DNA of 64,000 nucleotides from Amia ocellicauda. Lineage: Eukaryota; Chordata; Actinopteri; Amiiformes; Amiidae. The DNA lies in contig NC_089863.1 in the NCBI RefSeq assembly GCF_036373705.1, positions 23,086,417-23,150,416 on the forward strand, written 5' to 3'. Positions 11,708 through 22,770 of the stretch are shown here, one piece after another. The position numbers and the translations under genes are program-made. Below the pieces are notes generated by a model that made no database searches, had not been told where the DNA came from, and saw nothing but the letters and a program-made list of their open reading frames with translations. Every line of letters starts with the position of its first letter. Within the stretch, counting starts at the first letter, position 1.

Positions 11708-13868
11708 TTTTACATTGAATAGGATCTGCAAGAGGTGTGTTCTTTTCCCTTTCTTTTTGCCTCAGTTTGCTAATTAGCTAGTAAGTAAAAATCAGCAATG
11801 GGATTTGGCAATCATAGGCTACTGATCTCTATATTGATCAAATCCCTACTTTTTCATTCAGGATTTTGTAACATATTGTTGTACTGTTATTGTAAACTAT
11901 GAGGAGTCGCAGTTGTTTTTGTCATTGTTCAGGGAGGCTCAATCTGATAAAGTTTGAGAACCCCTGTTCTACATAGACTTATTTAAACTTGCAGAGTGTG
12001 TAATAAACATCAGTCAGGACCTCTGTTGACTGACAGACTGCTGACTGTGACTGAGCCGTGGGAAAACATTTGTAAACCACTAAACATCTGTCATTGTAGC
12101 AAATGGGATCAGGGAAAAAGTGAAGGGGGCCTCCAAATCAAATCAAATCAAAAGCGCTCCCAAAAGGCTAGAAACAGCCCTGATCCTTAGTACCATACTA
12201 AAGCAGGGGATCAGCTAGTCTCCAACTTTGCTCAGCCTCTTTTTTCGTGGCAATGGGTACTAAACTTAATACGCAGCTAGGGATGATCCCGAGATAATAC
12301 TGTACTAGCTAGTACACAACTTAAATACAGAGCCCCGTACCAACTCTGCAAGTTCATTGCAATTGAGCCTAAATGTCCAGGTCCATGTTTGTTTACTTTT
12401 TCAATGGATGGACCACACGTGTTTCTGGGAGATTTGGGGGGTTTCGAGGCTTTGCCGGAGATCTCCATGACAGGATTTCATAGTGTGTGACCCCCTGTAC
12501 TTAAGTGATCATGTAGTGTGCACTCCTTCAAAATCGTGTCGGATTGTAGAAATCGTGTAGTGTGACCCTAGCATTATTCTTCTGAACTAATATAGGTAGA
12601 TGTTTTTCTACTTATATCTCTAATAATTCTATTCTATTCATGCATCTGCATGTACAAGGTTTCTAATCCTGGCTGTAGTATTGATTACAATTTTCTTCTT
12701 TATTCCCACTCTACACTTTAAATATATCACTTTATTATGTGTCATACATATTTAATTTCAACATAAAACAGTAAGCTATAGAGTGATGGTATGTGCACCA
12801 TCAATAACAAATGTGAAGAGTGGAAGAGAAGAAGAAAGAGTAGTAATTGTACTTTGAACAGGTCCAAAACAAACAACAAGTTTTGGGAATTAAATGTTTC
12901 CAGCCTATTACTGTAACTCGTCTGGCACAACTCTTGCTTTCCCTTTTAAGGCTATCAAAATAAGTTACAAAGTCTGAGTAAATAAAAATACAAGGACTGT
13001 TTCTGAAGTTTTAAAAGTTGTTAATATGATAGACTCGATCTGGAAGAGTGCTATACATCTTAATTATACACTATAGCAACATGTAAAGATGCATAACACC
13101 ATCATATTTGCTTACTGTTCACATCTCTGCTTCACTTCCTTGTCACCCTCTACATTGCCTTCCATATAACACAAAACTTTGTATCACTTTGTCCAAACCT
13201 TCAGTTCTGCTCTCTCTACTCCCACAGTAACTCGCCAGTTACCTGCTGCTGAAGAAGCTTTAATTAATAAAGTGGCCAAAAGTGAGTGGTGAGTGAACAA
13301 CCATTTCCTTTTCTTTATTGTAATTAATCTCTGTTTTACTCACTCCGGCACACTGTCATTCCAGGATGACCATCCTGCAACAAGGAAACTAAATTTCAGA
13401 ATTTTAATACCAGAGCACAAAGCTGTTCCCTAATAAATATTTAATTAACAATCAATTAAATGGTTTCCTAGTAAGAGTAGACTGGTGAGGTGAGTTCACC
13501 TGGTGAAATAACTAAATTAATTACTTAAGAAACTATGCAATTAACTATATATTTTATAATAATTATAAAACCAAACAACTGTGAGACCAAGCTAACCAAG
13601 TCAACTTCCAAAGTGTAACCATAACACATGCACCAATGCCTACTGAATGCAAGAAAAAACTTTGACATTTAAAATAATGCAGAATACTTATTAGCCCAAT
13701 TTAACATGCTATGATATCATGTTTTTGTCAATTCCATGGATGCTGAATGCAGTTATCTTTCAAGTCGGAAGCACTGCCCAAGGGCAGTGATCAAAACATC
13801 ACTCTTTCAAAGCTGGCATTGTCCCTTGTGCCCGTCACTCAAACAGGTCACTTCCCACTTTCTATTTA

Positions 13869-15428
13869 CAGTGAGGGAAAAAAGTATTTGATCCCCTGCT
13901 GATTTTGTACGTTTGCCCACTGACAAAGAAATGATCAGTCTATAATTTTAATGGTAGGTGTATTTTAACAGTGAGAGACAGAATAACAACAACAAAATCC
14001 AGAAAAACACATTTCAAAAAAGTTATAAATTGATTTGCATGTTAATGAGGGAAATAAGTATTTGAGCCCTTCGACTTAGTACTTGGTGGCAAAACCCTTG
14101 TTGGCAATCACAGAGGTCAGATGTTTCTTGTAGTTGGCCACCAGGTTTGCACACATCTCAGGAGGGATTTTGTCCCACTCCTCTTTGCAGATCCTCTCCA
14201 AGTCATTAAGGTTTCGAGGCTGACGTTTGGCAACTCGAACCTTCAGCTCCCTCCACAGATTTTCTATGGGATTAAGGTCTGGAGACTGGCTAGGCCACTC
14301 CAGGACCTTAATGTGCTTCTTCTTGAGCCACTCCTTTGTTGCCTTGGCTGTGTGTTTTGGGTCATTGTCATGCTGGAATACCCATCCACGACCCATTTTC
14401 AATGCCCTGGCTGAGGGAAGGAGGTTCTCACCCAAGATTTGACGGTACATGGCCCTGTCCATCGTCCCTTTGATGCGGTGCAGTTGTCCTGTCCCCTTAG
14501 CAGAAAAACACCCCCAAAGCATAATGTTTCCACCTCCATGTTTGACGGTGGGGATGGTGTTCTTGGGGTCATTCCTCCTCCTCCAAACACGGCGAGTTGA
14601 GTTGATGCCAAAGAGCTCGATTTTGGTCTCATCTGACCACAACACTTTCACCCAGTTCTCCTCTGAATCATTCAGATGTTCATTGGCAAACTTCAGACGG
14701 GCCTGTACATGTGCTTTCTTGAGCAGGGGGGCCTTGCGGGCACTGCAGGATTTCAGTCCTTCACGGCGTAGTGTGTTACCAATTGTTTTCTTGGTGACTA
14801 TGGTCCCAGCTGCCTTGAGATCATTAACAAGATCCTCCCGTGTAGTTCTGGGCTGATTCCTCACCGTTCTCATGATCATTGAAACTCCACGAGGTGAGAT
14901 CTTGCATGGAGCCCCAGACCGAGGGAGACTGACAGTCATTTTGTGTTTCTTCCATTTGCGAATAATCGCACCAACTGTTGTCACCTTCTCACCAAGCTGC
15001 TTGGCGATGTTCTTGTAGCCCATTCCAGACTTGTGTAGGTCTACAATCTTGTCCCTGACATCCTTGGACAGCTCTTTGGTCTTGGCCATGGTGGAGAGTT
15101 TGGAATCTGATTGATTGATTGCTTCTGTGGACAGGTGTCTTTTATACAGGTAACGAGCTGAGATTAGGAGCACTGCCTTTAAGAGAGTGCTCCTAATCTC
15201 AGCTTGTTACCTGTATAAAAGACACCTGAGAGCCAGAAATCTTGCTGATTGATAGGGGATCAAATCAATTTATAACTTTTTTGAAATGCGTTTTTCGGGA
15301 TTTTTTGCTGTTATTCTGTCTCTCACTGTTAAAATACACCTACCATTAAAATTATAGACTGATCATTTCTTTGTCAGTGGGCAAACGTACAAAATCAGCA
15401 GGGGATCAAATACTTTTTTCCCTCACTG
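13869..15428 (-). mobile_element. full-length DD34E Tc1-like transposon
   Basis: A 1560-bp element flanked by TA on both sides (13867-13868 and 15429-15430). Both ends begin CAGTGAGGGAAAAAAGTATT, and the inverted repeats extend about 200 bp including ACAAAGAAATGATCAGTCTA. The same terminus is widespread among fish Tc1 elements. The left part belongs to array unit 3; the right part, from 14939, is single copy. Confidence 0.95.
14076..15089 (-). CDS. Tc1 transposase, DD34E, open frame
   Basis: 337 codons from the ATG at 15089 ([10 protein letters not shown]); the frame is open 28 codons further upstream, but this start matches the family and lies just inside the terminal repeat. Residues 1-110 form the paired helix-turn-helix DNA-binding region with a basic GRPR-like stretch near 50-60. 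The RNase H-fold catalytic domain has Asp153 in WSDET, Asp241 in QHDNDPKH and Glu276 in [11 protein letters not shown], with 34 residues between the last two. The enzyme cuts and pastes its own element into TA sites. No stop or frameshift is seen, so it may be functional or only recently silenced. Units 1 and 2 carry N-terminally cut versions. Confidence 0.93.
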   Translation of the reverse strand: MAKTKELSKDVRDKIVDLHKSGMGYKNIAKQLGEKVTTVGAIIRKWKKHKMTVSLPRSGAPCKISPRGVSMIMRTVRNQPRTTREDLVNDLKAAGTIVTKKTIGNTLRREGLKSCSARKAPLLKKAHVQARLKFANEHLNDSEENWVKVLWSDETKIELFGINSTRRVWRRRNDPKNTIPTVKHGGGNIMLWGCFSAKGTGQLHRIKGTMDRAMYRQILGENLLPSARALKMGRGWVFQHDNDPKHTAKATKEWLKKKHIKVLEWPSQSPDLNPIENLWRELKVRVAKRQPRNLNDLERICKEEWDKIPPEMCANLVANYKKHLTSVIANKGFATKY

Positions 15429-15430
15429 TA

Positions 15431-16394
15431 AATAAAAGGTGACGCCTGTACAGGAACTTCGTCTTTTGCCTCCTCGCTGGACCCGAGACTTGAGACTCTC
15501 TGTGTCTGTGTGTTTTGCAATCGAACATTCACAAAACCTGCATATTTCGGTTGGCTGGGTGCACCTTTAGTGTTGTCCACTGTTGTTTGTCGCTACATTT
15601 GTCTTTGTCTTGTGTGTTATTTTAGTTATTATTAACTAATCCCATTTCTGTTCTGTCCATCCACCAGAGGTCCGGCTGTGCCTCGGTTCAGTTTCGGTTT
15701 AACAAATACCACATTTAAAAATAAATAATTGTGTTATTATAGTGCCTTATATTATCTGACTGCTTGCTGTGTTGGTTTTTTGTACACAGGACCTTTTTCC
15801 TTCACAGCGGGAGCATTAGCAGCGGCAGTAAATTCTGAGGCTCGGCTGCCCGACCTAAGCCTCAGTCTGTTGTAAGAGGCCTTACCCGTGTGAAGGGCTC
15901 CTCTGCACGCTTGCGCCCGCACTACAGCCCACAGCTGCAGCTGTAGGAGGTCTTGCTCTCTCAGCTTGCTGGGATCGAGCTCTGCTACACTCCATCGTCC
16001 GTGTGTGTGGTCTCGGTTTTAGGCCCTGCTTCGGCTGGTGGCCTACTACCCTCGGCCCATGGACCCCGGACCCGTGTCACCCGGTGTCCCCGGAAACCCC
16101 AGCACACACAGTGTGGTTAAGCCTAAGGGCCTACCCGGCAGTGCCCCGTGTTCCTATAGCCTTACCGGGTGGAGCACCATACCATCATACTGGTTGCCGG
16201 TAGGAGCATCAGTCCCGCTAGTCGCTCCAAATGGACAACATGTAATTGCAAAGACGAGAAAGAGAAAAGCAGGGTGGATTAAAGGAGACAGTGAGAGAGA
16301 TCTATCTTATATATCTAATTCGAGGCACAAAACATGTAAACTAACAAAATAAAAGTATTACACTACCCATTCCTTCAACTTAGATCCCATACAC
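15431..16394. other. GC-rich repeat-like region, no supported gene
   Basis: Continues the repeat into which the Tc1 inserted and then becomes GC-rich (15800-16210). Short frames such as 16038-16352 (proline-rich) have no recognisable domain, no clear splice context and no start context. It may be a leader or gag part of a DIRS-type element, but I cannot show that. Confidence 0.4.
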
Positions 16395-16643
16395 CAGAGG
16401 TTCCCAAACTGGGGTCCACGAGGGGGTGCTAGGGGGTCCACGGTAAAATATCCCCTTCCCCCCAAAAAATAAAAATAAATGCAGTGGCATTCTGGTGAAA
16501 ATACCAACAGTCCCAACCCTGCTCTCACACGTTTATATGGTCAGCACACACCTCCCCGCTCTCGCACGTTTTTAGGTGGGGGTCCTCAGTCAAAATCTGG
16601 GTGGTAAAGGGGTCCCTGGGTCAAAAAAGTTTGGGAACCCCTG
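16395..16643. mobile_element. hAT-type MITE with 8-bp duplication
   Basis: A 249-bp element with inverted ends CAGAGGTTCCCAAACT and AGTTTGGGAACCCCTG. The 8-bp direct repeat CCATACAC flanks it (16387-16394 and 16644-16651). It has no coding capacity; it would depend on a hAT transposase from elsewhere. Confidence 0.9.
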
Positions 16644-16818
16644 CCATACACAATACAATTATTCTCACACGATCCTAATTGAACAACAAAATGACACCCT
16701 TATGATGCCCACAGGGTCTGCCACCTACTTATCAGTCTTACAAAATAATTTGAAATTCTGATTGGCTTGTGTTGAGATCGGCAGGGCTATTTTGCCACTC
16801 CCACATGCCAGCTTGTCC

Positions 16819-16920
16819 ATTTAAGTGAACACACAGTACCTGCCAGTCACCTGCTGTACCAGCAATTCATAAGTAACATCCCTCTCCTGATCAGAATACA
16901 CAACTGCCATTATCTCTCCA
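16819..16920 (+). promoter_or_regulatory. possible TATA-like box and untranslated first exon of the F-type lectin gene
   Basis: ATTTAAG (16819-16825) lies about 25-30 bp before a likely start of transcription near 16848. A strong splice donor, CCA|GTAAGTATT, follows at 16921. The first coding exon is preceded by a good acceptor (TTTTCTTTCAG at 18511-18521) only one base before the ATG, so an upstream untranslated exon is required and this is the best candidate. This is inference from signals only. Confidence 0.4.
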
Positions 16921-18521
16921 GTAAGTATTTATTTCATAATATTCATAATAAACCCATAGTAACTGTGTTTGAAGGGAGCAAAATGTGCTTGTTCTTATTT
17001 CTATATTTTATACTGACTTTATACCTTTATTTCATTTTCTATGTTATGAGAAGAAATTATGAGAAGAAACTACTACAAATTATTTTATATAATAGTTGCA
17101 CATTTGAAGTCTATAGCACATTGGAACCTCATAACAAGGCATGAACCATACAAAAGTATTGTCAAATATCACATTCGTTTTTTGTAAATGCATAAAAACC
17201 AGAACTGTCCAATAGCAATTTAGCCTCACATGTAGCTTTCCAATAAATTGTTGTTAGTGATAAGTTGTTAGTGAAATAGACTGTCAAACCATTAATTTTG
17301 ACATGGTTAATCTGTCAAATATTCAGAAATCGCAATTAATTAATTGAGTGTAGTTCTAGCAGAATGGATGTGAAATATTCCCAAGGAAATCCTTGCACAA
17401 ATTTGTCAAAAACTAAAAAGTCACAAGAGTTGCCATAGTCTCAGGAGCCAAGTGAAAATGAGTGAAAAGCAATGACTGATACAGCTCTGACAATCCAATA
17501 ATCAATCAATGATCTATTCCATGGGTGTCAGATTGCAGTCCTGGAGGGCTACAGTGTCTGCTGGTGTTTGTTCCAACAGGAGCTCCTAATTACTTAATTA
17601 GTCATTATTTTTTCAGGTAGTCTTATCTAAAATCTAAAGATTCCTGAAACACATGATTTACTTGTTATTTATGTTTTATAATTGTATAAGTCTGCTAAGA
17701 TATGTGCATACCGATTTATACACCAGTTTACACAGTTAAAAGTTAATTGTATTGTCCTTTTGAATTCAATTTTTGGTATTAGGTGTAGGGCAGGCTTGTT
17801 AGCGTTTAGACTGCTGGCATTATAATTCAGCCCTTATCCAGGGCGTCTTACACAATATGATTAACTAAGAAGTTAAAATATGCAACATGTAAAAAAAAAT
17901 ACATTGAGTGACCACATACTACAAATGATCACCTGGTGTACTGCACAGTATGTTTACATGCTGGTTCATATGTAAGTATTCCTCCCAATATGTATTACTG
18001 GAATATTAGATCATGTAAACAGCTTCCTTCACACTTAAGCCTGGATTTCTTCACCTTCAACTTAAATTGAATGCACCCGTGTAAAGAAGCCAACTGAGTG
18101 ATGCATTAATCGATAAAAAGGGGAGAAATTAAAGTGTTGAAAAACATTAGAACTAAGGGGTGGGTGAAATTTAAGAGTTGAAAAACAGACTACAACTGCC
18201 GTAACTGTAGGATTTGATAAAAGTCTGCTTTGATCTCAATCAAAAGAGACAGTGCGAGTGTAGAGTTTGTAGTTTGTAACTGAATATGCAAAGTGTTGAT
18301 GAATATGCAAATTGCTGATGAACTAACGCTAGTGATGAAATGTACCCCGTGATTAAATTTGCATGATGAAAAGTGCGTGATGAAAAGACATAGACCCGTG
18401 TGTGTTTTTGAAGTGAGCTATTTGAATTCCTTTTAAGTACTTGGAAAGTACTTCCTAGTACTTTTTCCTTTACCCTTAAAGACCACATGCAATGAAATGG
18501 GAACCTTTCATTTTCTTTCAG
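16921..18521. other. AT-rich stretch, probably intron 1 of the lectin gene
   Basis: No coding sequence. It contains an old foldback-family fragment near 17525-17615 (CTGCTGGTGTTTGTTCCAACAGGAG split over short motifs) and a decayed L2-type tail near 17821-17860 (CCCTTATCCAGGGCG). Confidence 0.4.
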
Positions 18522-18522
18522 G

Positions 18523-19683
18523 ATGGTGTTTTTAAACATGTTAGTTTTACTCCTGGGACTGGGTGTGGCACATGGATGCTGTCCAGGAGGTATGTAGATT
18601 CACTTACCTAACCATAATTTCTTCCATCTGACAACTGATGTAGTTTCCTTTCCCAAATGGTAAAAGTACAATTATCCCACTGACTTTACTATTATTGAAC
18701 CCTTTACATTAGTTATGTCTCTAATATTCTAACCCAGTCTTTTTCTCCTTAGCCAAGAATGTGGCTCTGCAGGGTAAAGCTACCCAGTCCAGTATATTAC
18801 AGGGTCCTGTGGGTTTCATGGGGATTGCTATGAATGCTATTGATGGCAACCATGAATCCAATTATCACAAAGGATCCTGTACTCACACCACACAAGATTT
18901 AGCTCCCTGGTGGAGAGTGGACCTGCTGAAACCCCACAAAGTAGCCAAGGTTATCATCACCAATCGAGGGGACTGCTGTCCAGAGAGGCTCGCTGGGGCA
19001 GAGATCCGCATTGGCAACTCCTTGGAAAACTATGGCAACAACAATCCCAGGTAACTGAGCAGGGGCCTTAATTTCTACACTGCGGCTCTCTGGTCCAGGC
19101 AAAGCAGACCAGCTGTCTACTGTGCTGCTATGGCTTGTCCCCTGAGTTCAATGTCAATGTGATCTAAGCATTGTGTAAATTGATGTATAGGGTTTCTAAT
19201 ATATGTTTCTACAGGAGGTGTTTCTAAAAACACTATAAGAGCTGTCAGCTCTGGCCTTTGAAGCCTGCATTCTGGTAGGTCACCCAGGTGCAAGATGTGT
19301 CCCTAGCCAGTTTCACAACTGCTTTGAAGGAAGAAGCTGCTTGCTTCTAAAATTTAGATTGAATCATTGAGGGCAATTGCTGTAAATTACTTTTCCTCTC
19401 TCTTTCTACTTTTGACACTTCCTACTCTAAAATGACTCTTCCTACACTTTCCCTGGGTGGATTGCTCTACTGAATTGTCTGGGTGGTCTAAGTTTCTCAT
19501 TCTCTTTCTCATAGATGTGCCACCATTTCTTCAGCCACAATAGGAGAAGTCTTCAACTGTGGTGATATGGAGGGCCGCTATGTCAATGTGGTCATACCAG
19601 ACAGAAATGAATACCTGACCCTTTGTGAGGTGGAAGTCATTGGTGTTCCTGCCTGTGATGACAACTGCTTAACAGTTCTTTAA
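18523..19683 (+). CDS. F-type lectin (fucolectin-like), secreted, single domain
   Basis: Three coding exons, 18523-18589, 18753-19050 and 19515-19683, join in frame to 177 residues. All introns are GT-AG. Residues 1-18 (MVFLNMLVLLLGLGVAHG) are a signal peptide. The rest is one F-type lectin domain, starting NVALQGKATQSS, with AIDGNHESNY and WWRVDL. The fucose-binding signature H-X26-R-X-D-X4-R is exact: the His in CTHTT, then 26 residues, then RGDCCPER with its vicinal cysteine pair. Such lectins bind terminal L-fucose on microbes or host glycans and act outside the cell in innate defence. AATAAA at 19790 follows the stop. The eel fucolectin family is the closest group I recognise; ligand preference is not proven. 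Confidence 0.93.
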
Positions 19684-19789
19684 AGCTGCTTTATTTAAGT
19701 GGCTTCCAGGTGTATACTGGGATTTCCATCTGTCTCTACAGACTAATGGCAGCTCAATGTACTGACATTCACTTTGTAACTGTAATCCT

Positions 19790-19795
19790 AATAAA
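19790..19795 (+). promoter_or_regulatory. polyadenylation signal of the F-type lectin gene
   Basis: AATAAA about 107 bp after the TAA stop, in CTAATAAAGAGC. It is the only canonical signal in this short 3' region. Confidence 0.75.
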
Positions 19796-19849
19796 GAGCT
19801 TCTACCAGCAGCTGTTCTTGCAGCCTTATTAAATTGAGTCTCATGGTGT

Positions 19850-22140
19850 TAATCTTGCCGGTACTTGTTTGATTTCAGATCCCTCTGTCCTTGTTGTGGC
19901 TGTGTCCCAGTAGCTGTGTGCCCCCTTGGTACTTGCACTGACCGGTGCCCCACTGCACTATTACCATGCTTCTGGTAGAGTGTGTGTGTGCGCTCGGCGA
20001 GCCCCCACCCCCACTGCTGTGCCGCTTGCGGACATTGTACCTTGTCCGCCGTCTGGGTACTGACAGCAGGCGCAACAAGGCTGTGGCTCCCGGGCCCACT
20101 ACTGAGCCTGGAGGCCCAGTCCAATGCAGGATGCCGCCACAATGCCGCCGTTCCGGTGTGTGACAGCAGCAGCTTGGGAGCCTTGGATCTCTGCCTCTTT
20201 CCAAGCCCCTCTATCTACTCCCCCGTAGGCATGAGAGCGACTTGGGAGACCGACTGAGCGGCGCCCACGGGTCCCTTCCTCCTCTTCCATATCGTCGCTG
20301 GCCCCCTCGCCGCCGCTGCTTCGGCGACGGAGGCCCCGCATCCCCCCAAGTCATGGGACTCCCCCGCAGCCCACACCGCGCCACTGGAGTCATAGGGGAG
20401 TCTATCTGCTGCATCAGGCAGGGCTTCACTTTTGGCCCCTCCATGGAAGAGATGCTGATGCGCACCCTCCAGGAGAGAGAGCAATCCCTGGATGAGATGA
20501 GACCTCCTCCCCCGCCTGAGTCGTGGCTCTGAGGCATTCCAGCAGACTCTGGCCTACCCATACACCCCCCAGAAACTCTCCAATTGGCAACTCCACACCC
20601 AGGACTCTTGGGTGCTCCAAATTATATCAGTTGGCTATTCCCTGCAATTTCAGACATGGGCACCCCCCTTCCGAGGCAGGGTGTGGACGCGAGTGATGGA
20701 CCCATTGCAGTGTGTTAAAATCACCGCTCTCCTGGAGAAGCGAGTAATCCACCCCCTCCAGGGCAGCATGAGGAATTCTATTCCCCATACTTCCTAGTGC
20801 CCAAGAAAGATGATGGTTTCTGCCCCATCTTGGGTCTGAGGCTCCTGAACCGCCACCTCAACTTCATGATGCTCAACCTGCGCACCATGTCTCAGGCCAT
20901 CAAGCCCGGTGACTGGAATGAGTGTCAGTTCTGCTGGTAGTGCCCAGGTGGCCTTGCAGATTCTGTTTCACAGACCTGATCTCTCTCCTGAACGGAGAGC
21001 CCTCAAACTCCCAGTGCGAACGGACTTGTTGTCCCAGGTGCAGGGCACACTCTGGCACCCCAACCTGGGCCTGCTCCAGCTCTTGGACTGGCCACTGAGT
21101 GGAATCGCTTAATAACCTGGGGTCTGTCAGATGCGGTAGTGGCCACTATTCAGTCGGCGAGAGCTCCCTCTCTGAGGTCGCAGAATTCCTACTGCTGGCA
21201 GACATTTTGCACCTGGTGCGAAGATGGGGGTCATGACCCAGTTACTTGCCCCATTCGGGTCATATTTCAATTTTTTTAACAGCTGTTGGACCAGGGCAAG
21301 TCCCCGTCCAAGCTCAAAGTGTATCTGGCAGCCGTCTCCGTGTGTCATGTCAGTTTTTGAAGGGAGCTCGTAGGCTGCAGCCTCCCCTCGCCCCTTCACT
21401 GCCCGCATGGCGCCTTGATGTAGTGCTGGACGCACTTTCCCAAGGTCCATTTGAGCCACTGCAGTCAGTTAATCTGAAGCTGCTGTCACTTAAGACCGCG
21501 TTGTTGCTGGCAATCACCCATGCCCTGTCCGTATACCCATCATGTGTCTGTTTTGCGTTCCTCCCGAAAGTGCTGTCTCCATTTCATGTCAACAAGCCTA
21601 TTGAGTTGATGGCTTTCCATCCTCCTCCCTTCTCTTCAGAGCAGGCGAGTTGGCTACACCTGCTTTGCCCCATGTGGGCCCTCAGGTGCTATTTTGCCCC
21701 ATGGGGCCCCTGTGGCTCCTGTCTGGAGTTGTGTTGATGAGGCCCACCTTGCGGGTATGCCTCGGGGCAGACTCCCTTATCAGCTCGCTGCCTCCTCCCT
21801 TGTTTTGTTATACAGTAACCCCTCATCATTGAGCAGTACTTCCGACTTGAAAGATAAAGATGGGTTGAGAATGCAACCCTGGTTATCTGAAAGAGGAAGC
21901 ACTGCCCAGGGGTTGCAAGGAGTCCTAGCTCCCGGCAAAAGAGGAAAATCCCGTGCAGATGTCACCTTTTATACAAACAGGAAGTGGGAAGGGACCTATT
22001 TGAGTGACGGGGACAGGGGCCAATGGCAGCTTTGTTAGAGTGACGTTTCGATCGGGTTCCTATGGAAGTGTGTAGAAACCCCTCCCCCTTGGGCAGTGCT
22101 TCCTTTTTCAGATAACTGGGGTTGTATACATAACCTATTC
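19850..22140 (+). mobile_element. decayed DIRS-type retroelement (reverse transcriptase plus tyrosine recombinase)
   Basis: The + strand carries broken pieces in element order. First is a GC-rich, possibly gag-like part (19900-20530). Next come reverse transcriptase motifs, FYSPYFLVPKKDDGF then NRHLN, at about 20776-20862. Then LLSQVQGTLWHPN (21030-21062) and a recombinase-like stretch, LKLLSLKTALLLAI (about 21474-21516), typical of DIRS1 proteins. Frames shift repeatedly, so it is dead. An inverted pair at 21862-21910 and 22086-22135 (GAAGCACTGCCCA against TGGGCAGTGCTTC) fits the complex ends of DIRS elements. Gypsy-type origin is less likely because no aspartic protease or DDE integrase is seen. 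Confidence 0.72.
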
Positions 22141-22549
22141 AAGCCCGTTCAGTCTGGTTTCCGGCCCCTCCACAGTACTGTAACTGGCCTCCTCAAAGAT
22201 GTTCATGATCTCCTCATTTTTTTAATAAACCTATATCTTGTATAAAATGAAACAGCCTCGAGGTGAATTCATGCAGATCAACCTCACCACTAATCTGAGT
22301 TCGTATTAGTAAAGTATTGTGGTAACTTGCATATCAACCCAGTATTGTTTTCAGGACTTGACCACGCTGTGGGTTATATGTATGGGGGTCACTAGATAGC
22401 ACTTTATACGGCAATTATTATTTTCTCTGATATCGATGCAAGGCAAACAAGTCAAACTGCAGTTTAAAGTCCAAGGTCAATTGAAAGTAATTACTAATAA
22501 AATCTATATCTGCAAAATGATCAATTAAAGGCAATTGCAATTTTTGGTT

Positions 22550-22770
22550 GTAGGGGGCCCAGTACAGAGCTCTGGGGGACACCCTGTGTAACAGCAGCAG
22601 AGTCTGAGCTGTGGCCATTGAGGGAAATGTAGTGAGTTCAATTTGCAAGGTATGATTGAAACCAGATCCCCAAGCTTAGTGAGAAGGATCTGATGGCTCA
22701 CTGTGTCAAAAGCAGTGCTTAGGTCGAGGAAAATTAGGATGTTGAGGGCAACAGCATCACCATATTTAAT
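22550..22770 (-). mobile_element. small L2-like LINE fragment
   Basis: GGGGGCCCAGTACAGAGCTC and the following CTGGGGGACACC are the reverse complement of the GVPQGSVLGP reverse transcriptase block seen in L2 elements. Several stops are present and it is more diverged than the copies at 1 and 27.3 kb. Confidence 0.6.

Larger units (their letters stand above)
5969..14938. repeat. three-copy tandem array, unit 3231 bp (first copy 2508 bp)
   Basis: Units are 5969-8476, 8477-11707 and 11708-14938. Units 2 and 3 are 3231 bp; unit 1 lacks 723 bp that are present at 9172-9894 and 12403-13125. Each unit begins inside the hAT element and ends inside the Tc1 transposase gene. At both internal joints the Tc1 string GACAGT.ATTTT runs straight into hAT TTTTACATTGAATAGG; the shared TTTT is a 4-bp microhomology. 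Both joints carry the same C-to-T change (GACAGTTAT instead of GACAGTCAT), so one joint was copied from the other. The copies differ by scattered single bases only. Confidence 0.92.

Noticed and set aside
8765-12190. Repeated 64-codon frame MCNKHQSGPLL... in each array unit
   Set aside because: Lies in the non-coding right half of the hAT element; repeated only because the array repeats.
16038-16352. Proline-rich 104-codon frame
   Set aside because: No domain, splice support or start context; probably within a retroelement remnant.
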